Shown here in pieces: positions 63,396-64,000 of a stretch of DNA of 64,000 nt. The notes under the pieces are model-generated. The model saw only the letters and a program-made list of their open reading frames with translations. It did not search any database and was not told the DNA's origin. The stretch comes from Pedobacter frigiditerrae (GTDB taxonomy: Bacteria; Bacteroidota; Bacteroidia; Sphingobacteriales; Sphingobacteriaceae), in assembly GCF_032678705.1 (NCBI RefSeq), contig NZ_JAVTSS010000002.1, positions 310,001-374,000 on the forward strand, in the 5' to 3' direction. Positions within the stretch are counted from its first letter, which is position 1, and every line of letters begins with the position of its first letter. The position numbers were made by a program, and so were the translations under genes.

Positions 63396-64000
63396 TTATG
63401 CGTTTGCACCGTGACAATTTTTAAATTTCTTACCGCTTCCACATGGGCAAGGTTCGTTACGACCAATGGTTACTTCCTTACGGATAGGTTGTTGAGGAAC
63501 TGCTTCTCTCGTATCTTCCATCGGCATTGCACTACTGCTAGATTGTGCAAACTCTGGTTTAGACATTTGCAACTTGCTTTGTGTACGCTTTGGTGCTTGC
63601 ACTTCTCTTACATCTTCAGCATCTTGCTGAACAGGAATCCCTCCTTTATATAAGAAACTCACCACTTCCTTATTCACCACATTTAACATGCTTTTAAATA
63701 AGTTGAAAGCTTCCATTTTATAAATAATTAATGGGTCTTTCTGCTCATAAACAGCGTTTTGTACAGACTGTTTTAACTCGTCCATTTCGCGTAAATGCTC
63801 TTTCCAGCTGTCATCTATTAAAGCTAAGATGATGGTTTTTTCGAAAGCTTTGGTTACCTCACGACCATTGTTATCAATTGCTTTTTGTAAGTTAACAGGA
63901 ACTTGAATGTGTCTAATTCCATCGCTAAATGGAACAACAACTTGTTCAATTTGTTGTCCTCGCTCTGCGTAAACTTGCTTTAAAACTTGCATAGACTGAT
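63396..64000 (-). CDS. secA: Preprotein translocase ATPase SecA, C-terminal part, runs off the right edge
   Basis: About 200 C-terminal residues are visible and the frame is open to the window edge. The helical scaffold/wing part is seen in [19 protein letters not shown] and [20 protein letters not shown] variable linker (Pro/Gln/Ser-rich) leads to the C-terminal zinc-binding SEC-C motif [18 protein letters not shown]. SecA drives export through SecYEG. Terminator at 63342-63380. Confidence 0.97.
   Translation of the reverse strand, partial: QSMQVLKQVYAERGQQIEQVVVPFSDGIRHIQVPVNLQKAIDNNGREVTKAFEKTIILALIDDSWKEHLREMDELKQSVQNAVYEQKDPLIIYKMEAFNLFKSMLNVVNKEVVSFLYKGGIPVQQDAEDVREVQAPKRTQSKLQMSKPEFAQSSSSAMPMEDTREAVPQQPIRKEVTIGRNEPCPCGSGKKFKNCHGANA

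Overview
The window looks like a chromosomal segment of a Bacteroidota bacterium, most likely of the family Sphingobacteriaceae (Pedobacter-like). Evidence for this is the low G+C content, an FecI/FecR-controlled SusC/SusD locus, the alternative complex III (Act) plus caa3-type oxidase order, DUF4251/DUF4302/DUF5777/DUF2461 proteins, the near absence of Shine-Dalgarno sequences, and TAnnTTTG-type -7 promoter boxes. No tRNA, rRNA, CRISPR array, prophage or complete insertion sequence was recognised.

Layout. 1-2.8 kb: the N-terminal part of a membrane-anchored protein and an S9 peptidase-like lipoprotein that has lost its catalytic Ser and His. 3-7.6 kb: a TPR protein, DUF4286, an OmpA lipoprotein, DUF2461, DUF983 and a small membrane protein. 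7.7-17.3 kb: one minus-strand nutrient-uptake operon (ECF sigma, FecR, SusC with STN domain, SusD, a zinc metallohydrolase lipoprotein, a DUF4302 lipoprotein) closed by a strong terminator at 7.68-7.71 kb. 17.3-34 kb: a complete aerobic respiratory block on the minus strand. actABCDEF (quinol:cytochrome c oxidoreductase) leads into cytochrome oxidase subunits II and I, a terminator, heme A synthase, heme O synthase, two subunit-III proteins, subunit IV, a Sco-like protein without copper ligands, and DUF420. 34.3-39.2 kb: a deoxyhypusine-synthase-like enzyme, a D15-like outer-membrane protein and a penicillin acylase. 39.3-42.1 kb: a BlaI repressor with a BlaR1-like protein whose extracytoplasmic part is a peptidoglycan amidase plus OstA-like repeats. 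42.4-48.5 kb: a methyltransferase, a SirB1-like protein, a PIN/antitoxin pair with an esterase, prfB with its programmed +1 frameshift, and an M20 hydrolase. 48.5-54.8 kb: pgi, then a sigma / trans-envelope anti-sigma / YceI / DUF5777 / Rieske operon, then DUF4251. 54.8-64 kb: glutaminyl cyclase, YraN, dnaG, SGNH hydrolase, serine hydrolase, an unknown secreted protein, a second M20 hydrolase, a SPOR protein and the C-terminus of SecA.

How the genes work together. The Act complex oxidises menaquinol, passes electrons through its c-type cytochromes to the CuA subunit and on to the heme-copper oxidase. CtaA and CtaB make heme A, and DUF420 and the Sco-like protein are probable assembly factors. 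The FecI/FecR/SusC set is a transport-coupled signalling operon. The most unusual items are the BlaR1-amidase-OstA fusion, two degenerate enzymes (S9 peptidase and Sco), the sigma/anti-sigma/Rieske operon, and a rich population of non-coding intergenic repeats: a ten-copy heptamer array, 75-78 bp REP-like elements, nested palindromes and gap-specific octamer repeats.

Limits. Family names come from reading motifs by eye. No alignment, profile search or structure prediction was run. Several starts were moved downstream to the first Met that begins a signal peptide or that follows a promoter box.
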